Source of the DNA: Flavobacterium laiguense
Lineage (GTDB): Bacteria; Bacteroidota; Bacteroidia; Flavobacteriales; Flavobacteriaceae
Direction: 5' to 3'
Length of the DNA: 64,000 nucleotides
Assembly (NCBI RefSeq): GCF_003097655.1
Contig: NZ_QCZH01000003.1
Location: forward strand, 186,001-250,000
Within the stretch, counting starts at the first letter, position 1, and every line of letters starts with the position of its first letter. The translations under genes and the position numbers were made by a program. Under the pieces are notes generated by a model. It did no database searches. It was given only the letters and a program-made list of their open reading frames with translations, and was not told the origin of the DNA. Of the stretch, positions 16,835 through 25,026 are shown one piece after another.

Positions 16835-16985
16835 TAATTAGGAGCTAATCCAGCTGTACACTACAACCCCTCATTATTCCAGTTGTTTTTCTAAGGCATA
16901 AAAGGAGCTTCTTCCAGTCGCTCTTTTATACCAAGAAAAACTAACCAGAATAACTCCGGGGTTTTCGTTACCATCTGGGGTAAAA
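16835..16985 (-). ncRNA. Structured intergenic element, Flavo-1-like (copy 2)
   Basis: Read on the minus strand it starts with ACCCCAGATGGTAACGAAAA and ends with AGCTGGATTAGCTCCTAATT, matching the end blocks of copy 1 at 7909-8006. Between them AACCCC and GGGGTT close a long imperfect hairpin (16866-16962) unrelated in sequence to that of copy 1. It ends 8 nt before the miaA start codon and is antisense to the miaA leader. The family name is tentative; the paired ends are seen directly. Confidence 0.45.
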
Positions 16986-16992
16986 AAAGAAT

Positions 16993-17913
16993 ATGAAGTA
17001 TTTAATTACCATAGTTGGACCAACAGCCATAGGAAAAACTGCCTTGAGCATTGATCTGGCCAATCACTATAACTGTGAAATCGTTTCCTGTGACAGCCGA
17101 CAGTTTTTCAAAGAGATGACTATCGGCACAGCAGTACCTAGTCCAAAAGAATTGGCTGCTGCAACACATCATTTTATACAAAACAAATCCATTTTTGACA
17201 ATTATACCGTAGGCGATTTCGAAAAAGAAGCGCTTTCAAAAATCGAAGAATTGTTCCTAAACAATGATTACGTAGTGCTTGTAGGAGGTTCAGGATTGTA
17301 TGTCGATGCTATTTTAAAAGGCTTCGACGAATTTCCAGCTATCGATCCTTACATTCGAGAAAATGTAAATTCTCAATATGAAAAACTGGGAATCGAGTAT
17401 CTGCAACAGCAACTAGAGACATTAGATCCTGACTATTTCAAGGCCATAACATCCGAAAATCCACAGACTTTGCAAAACCCACAACGGATGATGCGCTTTG
17501 TAGAAGTTTGTATTGGTTCTGGAAAACCCTATTCTTCGTTTTTAAACCAAAAGAAAAACAACCGTAACTTCACTCCTATAATTATTGGCCTAGAAGCTGA
17601 AAGAAGTATTATTTATGATAGAATAAACCAACGAGTAGACATTATGATCAACGAAGGTCTTTTGGCGGAAGCCGAAAAACTATATCCAAACAAAGAACTT
17701 AATGCCTTACAAACAGTGGGCTATAGAGAATTATTCAGTTATTTCGATGGAGAATTCACTTTGCCCTTTGCCATTGAGGAAATCAAAAAAAATACCCGAA
17801 GATTTTCTAAACGCCAACTCACTTGGTTCAAACGAAAAGAAAACACCAAATGGTTTGATTATTTAACCAATCGCACAGAAATCATAAAACATATAGAGAA
17901 TCAATCAGAATAA
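16993..17913 (+). CDS. miaA: tRNA dimethylallyltransferase
   Basis: A 306-residue enzyme that transfers a dimethylallyl group to N6 of A37 in tRNAs reading UNN codons. P-loop GPTAIGKT is at residues 9-16, then CDSRQFFKEMTIGTA, the DMAPP/tRNA-binding GGSGLYVDAILKGFDE, NPQRMMRFVEV and C-terminal QTVGYRELFSY and KKNTRRFSKRQLTWFKR. Length and order are standard. Cytoplasmic. The leader is almost fully occupied by the inverted element at 16835-16985. Confidence 0.97.
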   Translation: MKYLITIVGPTAIGKTALSIDLANHYNCEIVSCDSRQFFKEMTIGTAVPSPKELAAATHHFIQNKSIFDNYTVGDFEKEALSKIEELFLNNDYVVLVGGSGLYVDAILKGFDEFPAIDPYIRENVNSQYEKLGIEYLQQQLETLDPDYFKAITSENPQTLQNPQRMMRFVEVCIGSGKPYSSFLNQKKNNRNFTPIIIGLEAERSIIYDRINQRVDIMINEGLLAEAEKLYPNKELNALQTVGYRELFSYFDGEFTLPFAIEEIKKNTRRFSKRQLTWFKRKENTKWFDYLTNRTEIIKHIENQSE

Positions 17914-17975
17914 ATAGAACTATATTCAAACTAAAAACACTTCCAAAAATCTAAACTCTTAAATCACAACTCTAC

Positions 17976-18716
17976 ATGCCGATAGATCCGAATTTCACCT
18001 CCATTTTAAGCAAAGATTGGGAAATCAACTTTACACAATGTGCGCCAAACGGGTATTTAAAATATACAGATTTGTGTAATTTGCTACAATTAACTGCAGC
18101 TGCACACTCCGAAGTGGGAGGAATCAGTTTCACCGATATGCAAGAATTCAATCAAGCCTGGGTTTTGAGCAGAATGCGTGTAGAAATTAGCGACTTGCCT
18201 AAATGGAGAGACGTAGTTACAGTAAAAACATGGATTAATTCCTTAGAAAATTCTCGTTCCGTAAGGGCACTGGAAATGTATGTCAACGGAAAAAAAATAG
18301 TAGGGTCTGAAACCTTTTGGGCAGTTTTTAACACCAAAATACGAAGACCAGAACCATTGGCACTTCCCTATCAGCATTTTGAATTGTATCCAGAAAACAA
18401 AGCTACAGAATTGAGTTTTTCAAAAATAAATCTAACTCACGAAAAAGAAATGGTATTCGAAAGAACCGTGTTTTTATCTGATTTAGATATCGTAAACCAT
18501 GCCAATAACGTAAAATACCTAGAATGGTGCTTGGATTTGGTTGATGAAAATAAAATTTTATCCAAAGGAATCAAAAGCTTCGAGATGAATTTCTTAAAAG
18601 AGTTATCTCTTAAGGATAAGGTAATAATCCACGAATGCATAAACGACAAGAATGCTATTTTTAGCATTACCAAAGAGGACAAAACATGCTTTGCATTACA
18701 ACTCAATTGGAAATAA
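17976..18716 (+). CDS. Acyl-ACP thioesterase (FatA/FatB-type)
   Basis: A 246-residue double hotdog thioesterase that releases fatty acids from acyl carrier protein. The N-terminal hotdog has CAPNGYLKYTDLCNLLQ and AWVLSRMRVEI; the second has the catalytic Asp/Asn/His region in LSDLDIVNHANNVKYLEWCLD (Asn and His of NHANN). It follows miaA by 62 nt. In anaerobic and gut Bacteroidetes such enzymes set free-acid output; here its role in lipid turnover is inferred. Cytoplasmic. Confidence 0.88.
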   Translation: MPIDPNFTSILSKDWEINFTQCAPNGYLKYTDLCNLLQLTAAAHSEVGGISFTDMQEFNQAWVLSRMRVEISDLPKWRDVVTVKTWINSLENSRSVRALEMYVNGKKIVGSETFWAVFNTKIRRPEPLALPYQHFELYPENKATELSFSKINLTHEKEMVFERTVFLSDLDIVNHANNVKYLEWCLDLVDENKILSKGIKSFEMNFLKELSLKDKVIIHECINDKNAIFSITKEDKTCFALQLNWK

Positions 18717-18750
18717 AAAAAAAGCTTCGAAATCAATCGAAGCTTTTTTT
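18714..18750. terminator. Bidirectional terminator
   Basis: AAAAGCTTCGA / TCGAAGCTTTT stem with a 6-nt loop and A/T runs on both sides, between the convergent thioesterase and response regulator genes. Confidence 0.85.
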
Positions 18751-18755
18751 ATGGG

Positions 18756-19463
18756 CTATTTGTTTTTCACAACTAATCTAAAACCTTCACCATGAATGTT
18801 AAGAATTTCAACATCCTCATCTAGTTTTAAGTATTTTCTAAGTTTGGCGATGTAAACGTCCATACTTCTAGAAGTAAAGTAATTATCATCTCTCCAAATT
18901 TTGGTTAAAGCCAATTCTCTTGGCATTAAGTCATTTTCATGTAGAATTAACATTTTAAGTAATTCATTCTCTTTTGGAGATAACTTAATAGGCTCTCCAT
19001 CGCTAAATGTCAAGAAACGCAATTTTGAATTCAAATGAAACTTACCAATATTAAATTCAAATTGAACCGCTTCTGTTTTTACATCAGAAGATTTTCTCTG
19101 AATGATCGCATTAATTTTCATCAATAATACCTCAGAATCAAAAGGTTTATTCAAATAATCGTCAGCACCTGCTTTGTATCCTTTTAATACATCCTCCTTC
19201 ATTGTTTTTGCAGTAAGGAAAATTATAGGCACTTCATTATTTTTCTCTCTTATTTCTTTAGCCAAGGTATACCCATCTTTATATGGCATCATAACATCCA
19301 GAATACATAAATCGTAGGTGTCTTTCTTGAATTTTTCAAAACCTTCCATACCATTTTTTGCTAATACGACATCAAAATCATTTAGCATTAAATAGTCTTT
19401 TAGTACGGCACCGAAATTAAGGTCATCTTCAACTAGCAGTATTTTTTTATTTGTGTTTTCCAT
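18756..19463 (-). CDS. OmpR-family response regulator (RprY-like)
   Basis: A 235-residue transcription factor. The receiver domain has the acidic pair D13/D14, phospho-acceptor D56 in LCILDVMMP, Thr/Lys in FLTAKT and NKPF. The C-terminal half (about 135-232) is a winged-helix DNA-binding domain with ENELLKMLI and MDVYIAKLRKYL. It lies 3 nt after the histidine kinase gene, so the two form a two-component pair, resembling RprXY of Bacteroides. Targets are unknown; the RprXY naming is by overall similarity, not proof. Confidence 0.93.
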   Translation of the reverse strand: MENTNKKILLVEDDLNFGAVLKDYLMLNDFDVVLAKNGMEGFEKFKKDTYDLCILDVMMPYKDGYTLAKEIREKNNEVPIIFLTAKTMKEDVLKGYKAGADDYLNKPFDSEVLLMKINAIIQRKSSDVKTEAVQFEFNIGKFHLNSKLRFLTFSDGEPIKLSPKENELLKMLILHENDLMPRELALTKIWRDDNYFTSRSMDVYIAKLRKYLKLDEDVEILNIHGEGFRLVVKNK

Positions 19464-19466
19464 ATT

Positions 19467-21050
19467 TTAATTTATTAATGGTAATTTTATAATGAAGGTA
19501 CTTCCCTTTCCCTTTTCACTTTCTACATATACTTGACCATTATGGTCCTCTACAATTCTCTTTACATAAGCAAGTCCTAACCCGTGTCCTTTTACATTAT
19601 GTATGTCACCCGTATGCTCTCTGTAAAACTTTTCAAAAATCCTTTTCTGAGCTATTTTACTCATACCAACCCCATTATCTTTTATTTTAATAATAACCAT
19701 GTCCTTGATATTTTCTGTATAAATATCAATTTTAGGAATATCCGGAGAGTATTTTATGGCATTTTCTAAAATATTCACTATTACGTTTGTAAAATGTACA
19801 TCATTTAGCAACACTGTTTTTCTTAAAGCTCCAAAATGAAGATTTAAACTACCATTTCTATCTTCCAAAATCAAATTAACATGCTCTATTGCGTCATTTA
19901 TGATTTCTTCAACATTAGTAGATTCCTTTATGATATTTAATTCTTTCTTCTCTAGTTTAGAAATTCGCAATACATTTTCTACTTGGGCATGCATTCGTTT
20001 ATTCTCGTCCCGAATCATATCTAGATACTTAAACACCTTTTCCCTATCATCAATTATCTTTGGATTTCGGATGGCATCCAAAGCTAAATTTATGGTCGCT
20101 ATTGGCGTTTTAAACTCATGCGTCATGTTATTTATAAAATCGGTCTTAATCTCAGATATTTGCCTTTGGCGTATCAACTGATTTAAAGCACTAGTGTAGG
20201 CAATTATTATAATTAACGTAAAAATGATCGACAATATCGTTATACTCACCAATTCCGATAATAAAAATTTCTTTTTATGAGGAAAAGTAACTAACAACTT
20301 GTACTTTTCATTTCCTTCATTATCCGTAAAAATTGGAATAGAATAGGTGGCTTCTTTATCGTAATTAAACTCGTCCGATTTAACTTTTGTTGCTAAACCA
20401 TTACTGTAAATCGCAAACTCGAATTTGGTTTTTACGCCATACTCTTCCAATTCTTTTTTAATAAGCTCTCTTAATACCTCTTTTGAAATCCGTTCTTGAA
20501 GCGGCATTGCTGATGCTATATCTTTAAAGAAAATTTCAAATTGAGCATTGTCTAAAACATCCAGATTTCCAGATTTTTCAATTTTCACATCCGGTATTAA
20601 ACTTTGCTGTAATCCAGAATTATCCAGTTTATTATTATTGTAAACCTCAGTAACTCTTTTTGAATTAAAATTTTTGAAACTTTCGGTATCAAATTTTTTA
20701 TCAAACAATCCAGAAGATATTTTAAAGTCTTCGGATATGATACTATTCGAGTAAATAATAGTCTTATTGGTTCTTGGATTCTTTTGAACGTAATAGAATT
20801 CTAACAAATCATCCCTTTTGGGAATTTTACCAGTACTGTCCTTATAATGATTGTATTTATCATAAAAACTATAGGCCTCTCTGTTTTGCAGTTTATCTGC
20901 AACATTACCAATTACTTGTTTAACATGAAACTTAAATTGTTCATCATTATTTTTAAATGAATTATTAAACCAATACACTTGAACCAGTATTATCCCAATT
21001 AGGGACAAACTCATTAACATTACAAGTAATCTAAAAAATAGTTTATTCAT
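19467..21050 (-). CDS. Sensor histidine kinase (RprX-like)
   Basis: A 527-residue membrane sensor kinase: a TM helix at about residues 8-28, a periplasmic part of roughly 230 residues with no recognised domain, a second TM at about 268-288, HisKA with phospho-acceptor H311 in NNMTHEFKTPIA, and an ATPase domain with N box NILENAIKYSPD, G1 IKDNGVGM, F box FEKFYREHTG and G2 HGLGLAYVK. It phosphorylates the regulator encoded immediately downstream. A TAATTTTG box ends 5 nt before the ATG. Confidence 0.93.
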   Translation of the reverse strand: MNKLFFRLLVMLMSLSLIGIILVQVYWFNNSFKNNDEQFKFHVKQVIGNVADKLQNREAYSFYDKYNHYKDSTGKIPKRDDLLEFYYVQKNPRTNKTIIYSNSIISEDFKISSGLFDKKFDTESFKNFNSKRVTEVYNNNKLDNSGLQQSLIPDVKIEKSGNLDVLDNAQFEIFFKDIASAMPLQERISKEVLRELIKKELEEYGVKTKFEFAIYSNGLATKVKSDEFNYDKEATYSIPIFTDNEGNEKYKLLVTFPHKKKFLLSELVSITILSIIFTLIIIIAYTSALNQLIRQRQISEIKTDFINNMTHEFKTPIATINLALDAIRNPKIIDDREKVFKYLDMIRDENKRMHAQVENVLRISKLEKKELNIIKESTNVEEIINDAIEHVNLILEDRNGSLNLHFGALRKTVLLNDVHFTNVIVNILENAIKYSPDIPKIDIYTENIKDMVIIKIKDNGVGMSKIAQKRIFEKFYREHTGDIHNVKGHGLGLAYVKRIVEDHNGQVYVESEKGKGSTFIIKLPLIN

Positions 21051-21055
21051 TTAAG

Positions 21056-21063
21056 CAAAATTA
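21056..21063 (-). promoter_or_regulatory. Putative -7 box TAATTTTG for the histidine kinase operon
   Basis: Minus-strand TAnnTTTG match ending 5 nt before the ATG at 21050, which would give an almost leaderless mRNA. No TTG is found at -33. Confidence 0.35.
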
Positions 21064-21109
21064 GTATTTTAACAATATATTAAATAATGCATTAACCAAA
21101 GATTAACAT

Positions 21110-21706
21110 TTAAGACTTGATTTGATTAATTCCTAAAAAATTAAGAATTTTAACAATCTCTAACTTTACATCGTCTACATTGATATTTTCTATAATAAAA
21201 TCACTTTTTGATGATTTTTGTTCATCATTCCATTGGTTTTTTATTCTTTCCAATACTTTTTCTCGAGTAGTTTTATCTCTTTCTATGACTCTTTGAATTC
21301 TTGTTTCTAGCGGTGCCACAACATTTATTACGAAATCACAGTCTTTATAACTACCACTTTCAAATAAAATTGCACTTTCGTAAATAATAAACGGATCTTT
21401 TTGATGTTCTATAAGCCATTGCTTAAAGTGACTTTTCACAGCAGGATGCACAATTCCATTGAGCTGAGCTAACTTATTAGCATCATTAAATACAATTTCA
21501 GATAACTTTTCCCTTAATAAAATACCTTTTTCAAATACAGCCGTTCCAAATATCTTTTTAATTTGATCTAGAACTACTTCGGATTGCATCAAATTTCTGG
21601 CTTCTAGATCTGTTATATAAACTGGAATACCCGAAGATAAAAAAAGCTGAGCTACTGTTGTTTTACCGCTACCAATTCCTCCTGTTAAACCAATTATTTT
21701 AGTCAT
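21110..21706 (-). CDS. coaE: Dephospho-CoA kinase
   Basis: A 198-residue P-loop kinase that phosphorylates dephospho-CoA, the last step of CoA synthesis. Walker A is [14 protein letters not shown] at residues 6-19. The CoA-domain wording [26 protein letters not shown] and [18 protein letters not shown] is typical. It starts 1 nt after the stop of the glycosyltransferase gene, so the two are co-transcribed. CoaBC, two steps earlier in the pathway, is encoded about 6 kb away in this window. Confidence 0.96.
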   Translation of the reverse strand: MTKIIGLTGGIGSGKTTVAQLFLSSGIPVYITDLEARNLMQSEVVLDQIKKIFGTAVFEKGILLREKLSEIVFNDANKLAQLNGIVHPAVKSHFKQWLIEHQKDPFIIYESAILFESGSYKDCDFVINVVAPLETRIQRVIERDKTTREKVLERIKNQWNDEQKSSKSDFIIENINVDDVKLEIVKILNFLGINQIKS

Positions 21707-21707
21707 A

Positions 21708-22706
21708 TTAATTTTTAAAAAACAATCCTGGAAATGCTTCTTGCGGTTTCTGTTTTAACAGGATCACTTTTATATAAGACTCCAAAAATCCAGTTCCGTA
21801 CCCATAAAACTGTTTCCAAACTGCAATGATGGACAAATAACCAATTTTAATACTCTTATTCTGAATAGAAGAAAGCAAAAACAATGCCAAAAAGTAACCA
21901 AAATAAAATTTAAGCAGAAAATCTTGATTAAAGACCAATAATACTAAAGATACAAAAAATCCTATTATAAAAAACGTGGGGAAGAAAAAAGTTAATTTAT
22001 TGTACTGAGGATACCAACTATTAAGAATTGGTCTGGCTTTACCAAATTTACTTACCTGTACTGAAAATTTCTCCCAATCAATTCGTCTTTTATGATATAC
22101 GAATGCATCCTGAAAAAGTTGGGTTTCAAAACCTAAATTCCATAAACGAATGGACAAATCAGGGTCTTCCCCTGGATGAATATTCCCGAAACCTTTGGAG
22201 GCTTCAAATGCTTTTCTAGACAATCCCATATTAAAACTTCGGGGTTGAAACTTACCAATTTTTTCTGAACCACCTCGTATTCCACCAGTCGTCAGAAAAG
22301 AAGTCATGGCAAAATTGATTGCTTTTTGAATATCCGAAAAACTATCCAGCGCTTTATCCGGACCACCAAAACAATCTACATAATTTTCTTTTAATGCTTT
22401 GTCTACTTCTGACAAATAGGCACTTGGAATAATACAATCCGAATCGAATATAATGTAATAATCTCCCCTAGCTTTATTCATTCCATAATTTCTGGAATCT
22501 CCTGGACCTGAATTTTCTTTGTAGTAATAAGAAATATCTAATTCATCGCCATATTTCGAAGCGACATCCTGACATCTCAATGTAGAACCATCTTCTATAA
22601 GTACAATTTCAAAAATTTGATCATAAGTAGTTTTTGATAAACTTTCTAATAGTTCATCAACTTCATCGGGACGATTATAAACAGGGATTATTAACGAAAA
22701 CAACAT
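21708..22706 (-). CDS. Family 2 glycosyltransferase, membrane-bound
   Basis: A 332-residue GT-A enzyme: [21 protein letters not shown] at the start, the metal-binding DxD in [12 protein letters not shown], and a later [15 protein letters not shown] with the acceptor-side ED. Two hydrophobic helices (about 250-300) near the C-terminus anchor it in the inner membrane. Such enzymes add sugars to lipid carriers, polysaccharides or glycoproteins; donor and acceptor are unknown. A TACCTTTG box lies at 22750-22757. It is the first gene of a pair with coaE. Confidence 0.9.
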   Translation of the reverse strand: MLFSLIIPVYNRPDEVDELLESLSKTTYDQIFEIVLIEDGSTLRCQDVASKYGDELDISYYYKENSGPGDSRNYGMNKARGDYYIIFDSDCIIPSAYLSEVDKALKENYVDCFGGPDKALDSFSDIQKAINFAMTSFLTTGGIRGGSEKIGKFQPRSFNMGLSRKAFEASKGFGNIHPGEDPDLSIRLWNLGFETQLFQDAFVYHKRRIDWEKFSVQVSKFGKARPILNSWYPQYNKLTFFFPTFFIIGFFVSLVLLVFNQDFLLKFYFGYFLALFLLSSIQNKSIKIGYLSIIAVWKQFYGYGTGFLESYIKVILLKQKPQEAFPGLFFKN

Positions 22707-22749
22707 AATATAACTGAGGTATTAATTTTTTTTTGCTTTAAAATTTCGG

Positions 22750-22757
22750 CAAAGGTA
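22750..22757 (-). promoter_or_regulatory. Putative -7 box TACCTTTG for the glycosyltransferase-coaE operon
   Basis: TAnnTTTG match on the minus strand, 43 nt before the ATG at 22706 and just after the fabI terminator. No -33 TTG at the usual spacing. Confidence 0.4.
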
Positions 22758-22771
22758 CTCTTTATCCACAA

Positions 22772-22802
22772 AAAAACCATCTAATAAATTTTGATGGTTT
22801 TT
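22772..22802 (-). terminator. Terminator of fabI
   Basis: AAAAACCATC / GATGGTTTTT stem with an 11-nt loop and a minus-strand T run, 24 nt after the fabI stop codon. Confidence 0.75.
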
Positions 22803-22825
22803 ATATAACAGAACTTTTCATTTGT

Positions 22826-23632
22826 TTATTCAAACATTTCCATAACCTCTTGACTCACTCCCATATTTGAGAAACCACCATCATGCAATAAATTTTGCAA
22901 AGTCACTTTTCGAGTCATATCTGAGAACATTACAACTACATAATCAGCACATTCTGCTGCCGTGGCATTTCCTAATGGAGACATTTTATCAGCAAAGGCT
23001 ATAAAACCACCAAATCCTTTGACTCCTTGCCCTGCTCTGGTAGCCGTAGGAGATTGCGAAATGGTATTCACTCTTACTTTTTTATCTCTTCCGAAGAAAT
23101 ACCCAAAACTACGCGCAATTGATTCTAGATATGCCTTATTGTCAGCCATATCATTATAATCTGGAAAAACGCGTTGCGCTGCCATATATGACAATGCAAT
23201 GATACTCCCCCATTCATTCATGGCGTCTTTTTTATACAATACCTGCATAAGTTTATGAAAAGAAACAGCCGAAACGTTCCAACCTTTTTCTGTAAATTCA
23301 TAATTCTGATTGGTATAATGATTTCCTTTTCTAACATTAACAGACATTCCAATAGAATGCAAAACAAAATCAATTTTGCCTCCCAGAATTTCAACCGCTT
23401 TATCTACCAATACCTCCAAATCTGTTACCGAAGTAGCATCTGCCGGAATAATTTGACACCCAATCTTCTCAGCTAGTGCATCAATGTTTCCCAATCGCAT
23501 TGCCGCAGGAGCATTGGTAAGAACAAAAACACCTCCCTCAGCATGAACACGTTCTGCCGTTTTCCAAGCTATAGAATTTTCATCTAAAGCACCGAAAATA
23601 ATTCCTCTTTTCCCTTTTAATAAATTATACAT
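22826..23632 (-). CDS. fabI: Enoyl-[acyl-carrier-protein] reductase FabI
   Basis: A 268-residue short-chain dehydrogenase-type enoyl reductase that completes each cycle of fatty-acid elongation using NAD(P)H. The N-terminal GKRGIIFGALDENSIAW is the FabI nucleotide-binding loop (GxxxxxSIA). Catalytic residues fit Y-x6-K: Y159 and K166 in PDYNDMADNKAYLES, with Y149 before. C-terminal NLLHDGGFSNMG is typical. It is monocistronic between two terminators. FabI is the triclosan-sensitive type; a second, unrelated-type reductase (FabV) is encoded next to it. Confidence 0.94.
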   Translation of the reverse strand: MYNLLKGKRGIIFGALDENSIAWKTAERVHAEGGVFVLTNAPAAMRLGNIDALAEKIGCQIIPADATSVTDLEVLVDKAVEILGGKIDFVLHSIGMSVNVRKGNHYTNQNYEFTEKGWNVSAVSFHKLMQVLYKKDAMNEWGSIIALSYMAAQRVFPDYNDMADNKAYLESIARSFGYFFGRDKKVRVNTISQSPTATRAGQGVKGFGGFIAFADKMSPLGNATAAECADYVVVMFSDMTRKVTLQNLLHDGGFSNMGVSQEVMEMFE

Positions 23633-23657
23633 AAAATGTCATTTAAAATTATTTTAT

Positions 23658-23712
23658 AAAAAAACACCTTATTTTCTTGATTTTAAACCATCAAGTAATA
23701 AGGCGTTTTTTA
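23658..23712 (-). terminator. Terminator of fabV
   Basis: Stem pairing CACCTTATTTTCTTGAT with ATCAAGTAATAAGGCG (two mismatches), minus-strand T run, 22 nt after the fabV stop codon. It separates fabV from fabI transcription. Confidence 0.75.
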
Positions 23713-23734
23713 AATTATAAATAGTGTTTGCTAA

Positions 23735-24925
23735 TTATCCAATACTTGGAACAGCAACCATTTCGTTTGTGTCTACTTTATAATCTACACCATCGAATCC
23801 AAAACCAAACAGATTGTAGAAATCACTTCTATATCCTTCTAGATCTCCCAATTCAGCTAAATTCTCGGTAGTAGCTTCCAACCAAAGTTTTGCTACTTGA
23901 GCCTGTACATCCTCACGCATTTCCCAATCATCAATACGGATTCTTCCTTTCTCATCAGTAATCATGGCCTCTCCTGTATACAATCTTGCTTGATACAAAC
24001 GTTGAATTTGCTCAATACATCCTTCGTGAATTCCTTTTTCTTTCATTATTTTATACAATAAAGAAATATACAACGGAATAACCGGAATGGCAGAACTAGC
24101 TTGAGTTACCAAAGCTTTATTTACAGAAACATAAGCTTTACCATTAAGAGACGCTAAACTATCCGTAATAGTGAATGCTGTAGCTTCAAGATGATCTTTG
24201 GCACGACCAATGGTTCCTTTTCTATAAACCGCCTCTGTTAATGATGGCCCTATGTATGAATAAGCAACTGTTGTAGCTCCCGGCGCTAATAGATTTTCTG
24301 CTTTTAAAGCATCAATCCACATAGTCCAATCTTCACCTCCCATTACGGCAACTGTATTGGCAATATCTTCCTCATTACAAGGTTCAATAGAAATATCTGA
24401 AACTTTTCCGGAATGAAAATCAACTGTTTTGTTGGTAAAAGTACTTCCTATAGGTTTCAAAACAGAACGATGTAAAACTCCTGTATTTGGGTTTAATCTC
24501 ACTGGCGAAGCAAGGCTGTATATGATTAAATCAACTTGACCTAAATCAGCTTTAATTAGATCTAAAGTTTGTCTTTTAACTTCATTTGAAAAAGCGTCAC
24601 CATTGATACTTTTTGCATACAAACCAGCTTTATGAGCTTCATTTTCAAAAGCAGCCGAATTGTACCAACCTGGAGAAGCTGTTTTCCCCTCTGAAGGTTC
24701 TTTTTCAAAAAACACACCAATTGTAGCGGCATCCGAACCAAAAGCACTTGTAATCCTTGAAGCCAAACCAAAACCTGTTGAGGCTCCGATAACCAATACT
24801 TTCTTAGCTCCAGCTATAGTTCCTTTTGATTTTACGTATTCAATTTGATTTTTAACACTTTGTTCGCATCCTTTTGGTTGGGCTGTCAAACAAATAAATC
24901 CTCTCATTCTTGGTTCAATAATCAT
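23735..24925 (-). CDS. fabV: Enoyl reductase FabV / trans-2-enoyl-CoA reductase
   Basis: A 396-residue FabV/TER-type NADH-dependent reductase. It reduces trans-2-enoyl-ACP or trans-2-enoyl-CoA. Hallmarks are MIIEPRMRGFICLTAQPKGCE at the start, the nucleotide loop VIGASTGFGLASR and the catalytic pair Y234-x8-K243 in VYRKGTIGRAKDHLE. The long N-terminal extension distinguishes it from FabI. FabV enzymes are triclosan-insensitive; TER enzymes feed butyryl-CoA formation, and the Hbd encoded about 10 kb away could supply that route. A consensus promoter lies at 24997-25026. Confidence 0.93.
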   Translation of the reverse strand: MIIEPRMRGFICLTAQPKGCEQSVKNQIEYVKSKGTIAGAKKVLVIGASTGFGLASRITSAFGSDAATIGVFFEKEPSEGKTASPGWYNSAAFENEAHKAGLYAKSINGDAFSNEVKRQTLDLIKADLGQVDLIIYSLASPVRLNPNTGVLHRSVLKPIGSTFTNKTVDFHSGKVSDISIEPCNEEDIANTVAVMGGEDWTMWIDALKAENLLAPGATTVAYSYIGPSLTEAVYRKGTIGRAKDHLEATAFTITDSLASLNGKAYVSVNKALVTQASSAIPVIPLYISLLYKIMKEKGIHEGCIEQIQRLYQARLYTGEAMITDEKGRIRIDDWEMREDVQAQVAKLWLEATTENLAELGDLEGYRSDFYNLFGFGFDGVDYKVDTNEMVAVPSIG

Positions 24926-24996
24926 ATTAGTCTATTCGTTAATTTATTATCTATTAATCCTAAAATTTTTAATAAAATAATTTTAAATTAAAGGAG

Positions 24997-25026
24997 CAAA
25001 TATAGTTCATTTTTTTAGTTCAACAA
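24997..25026 (-). promoter_or_regulatory. Promoter of fabV, TTG-N19-TATATTTG
   Basis: Minus-strand TTG at 25026-25024 (inside the last recN codons), 19-nt spacer, TATATTTG at 25004-24997, 71 nt before the fabV ATG. Both boxes match the consensus. Confidence 0.65.
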
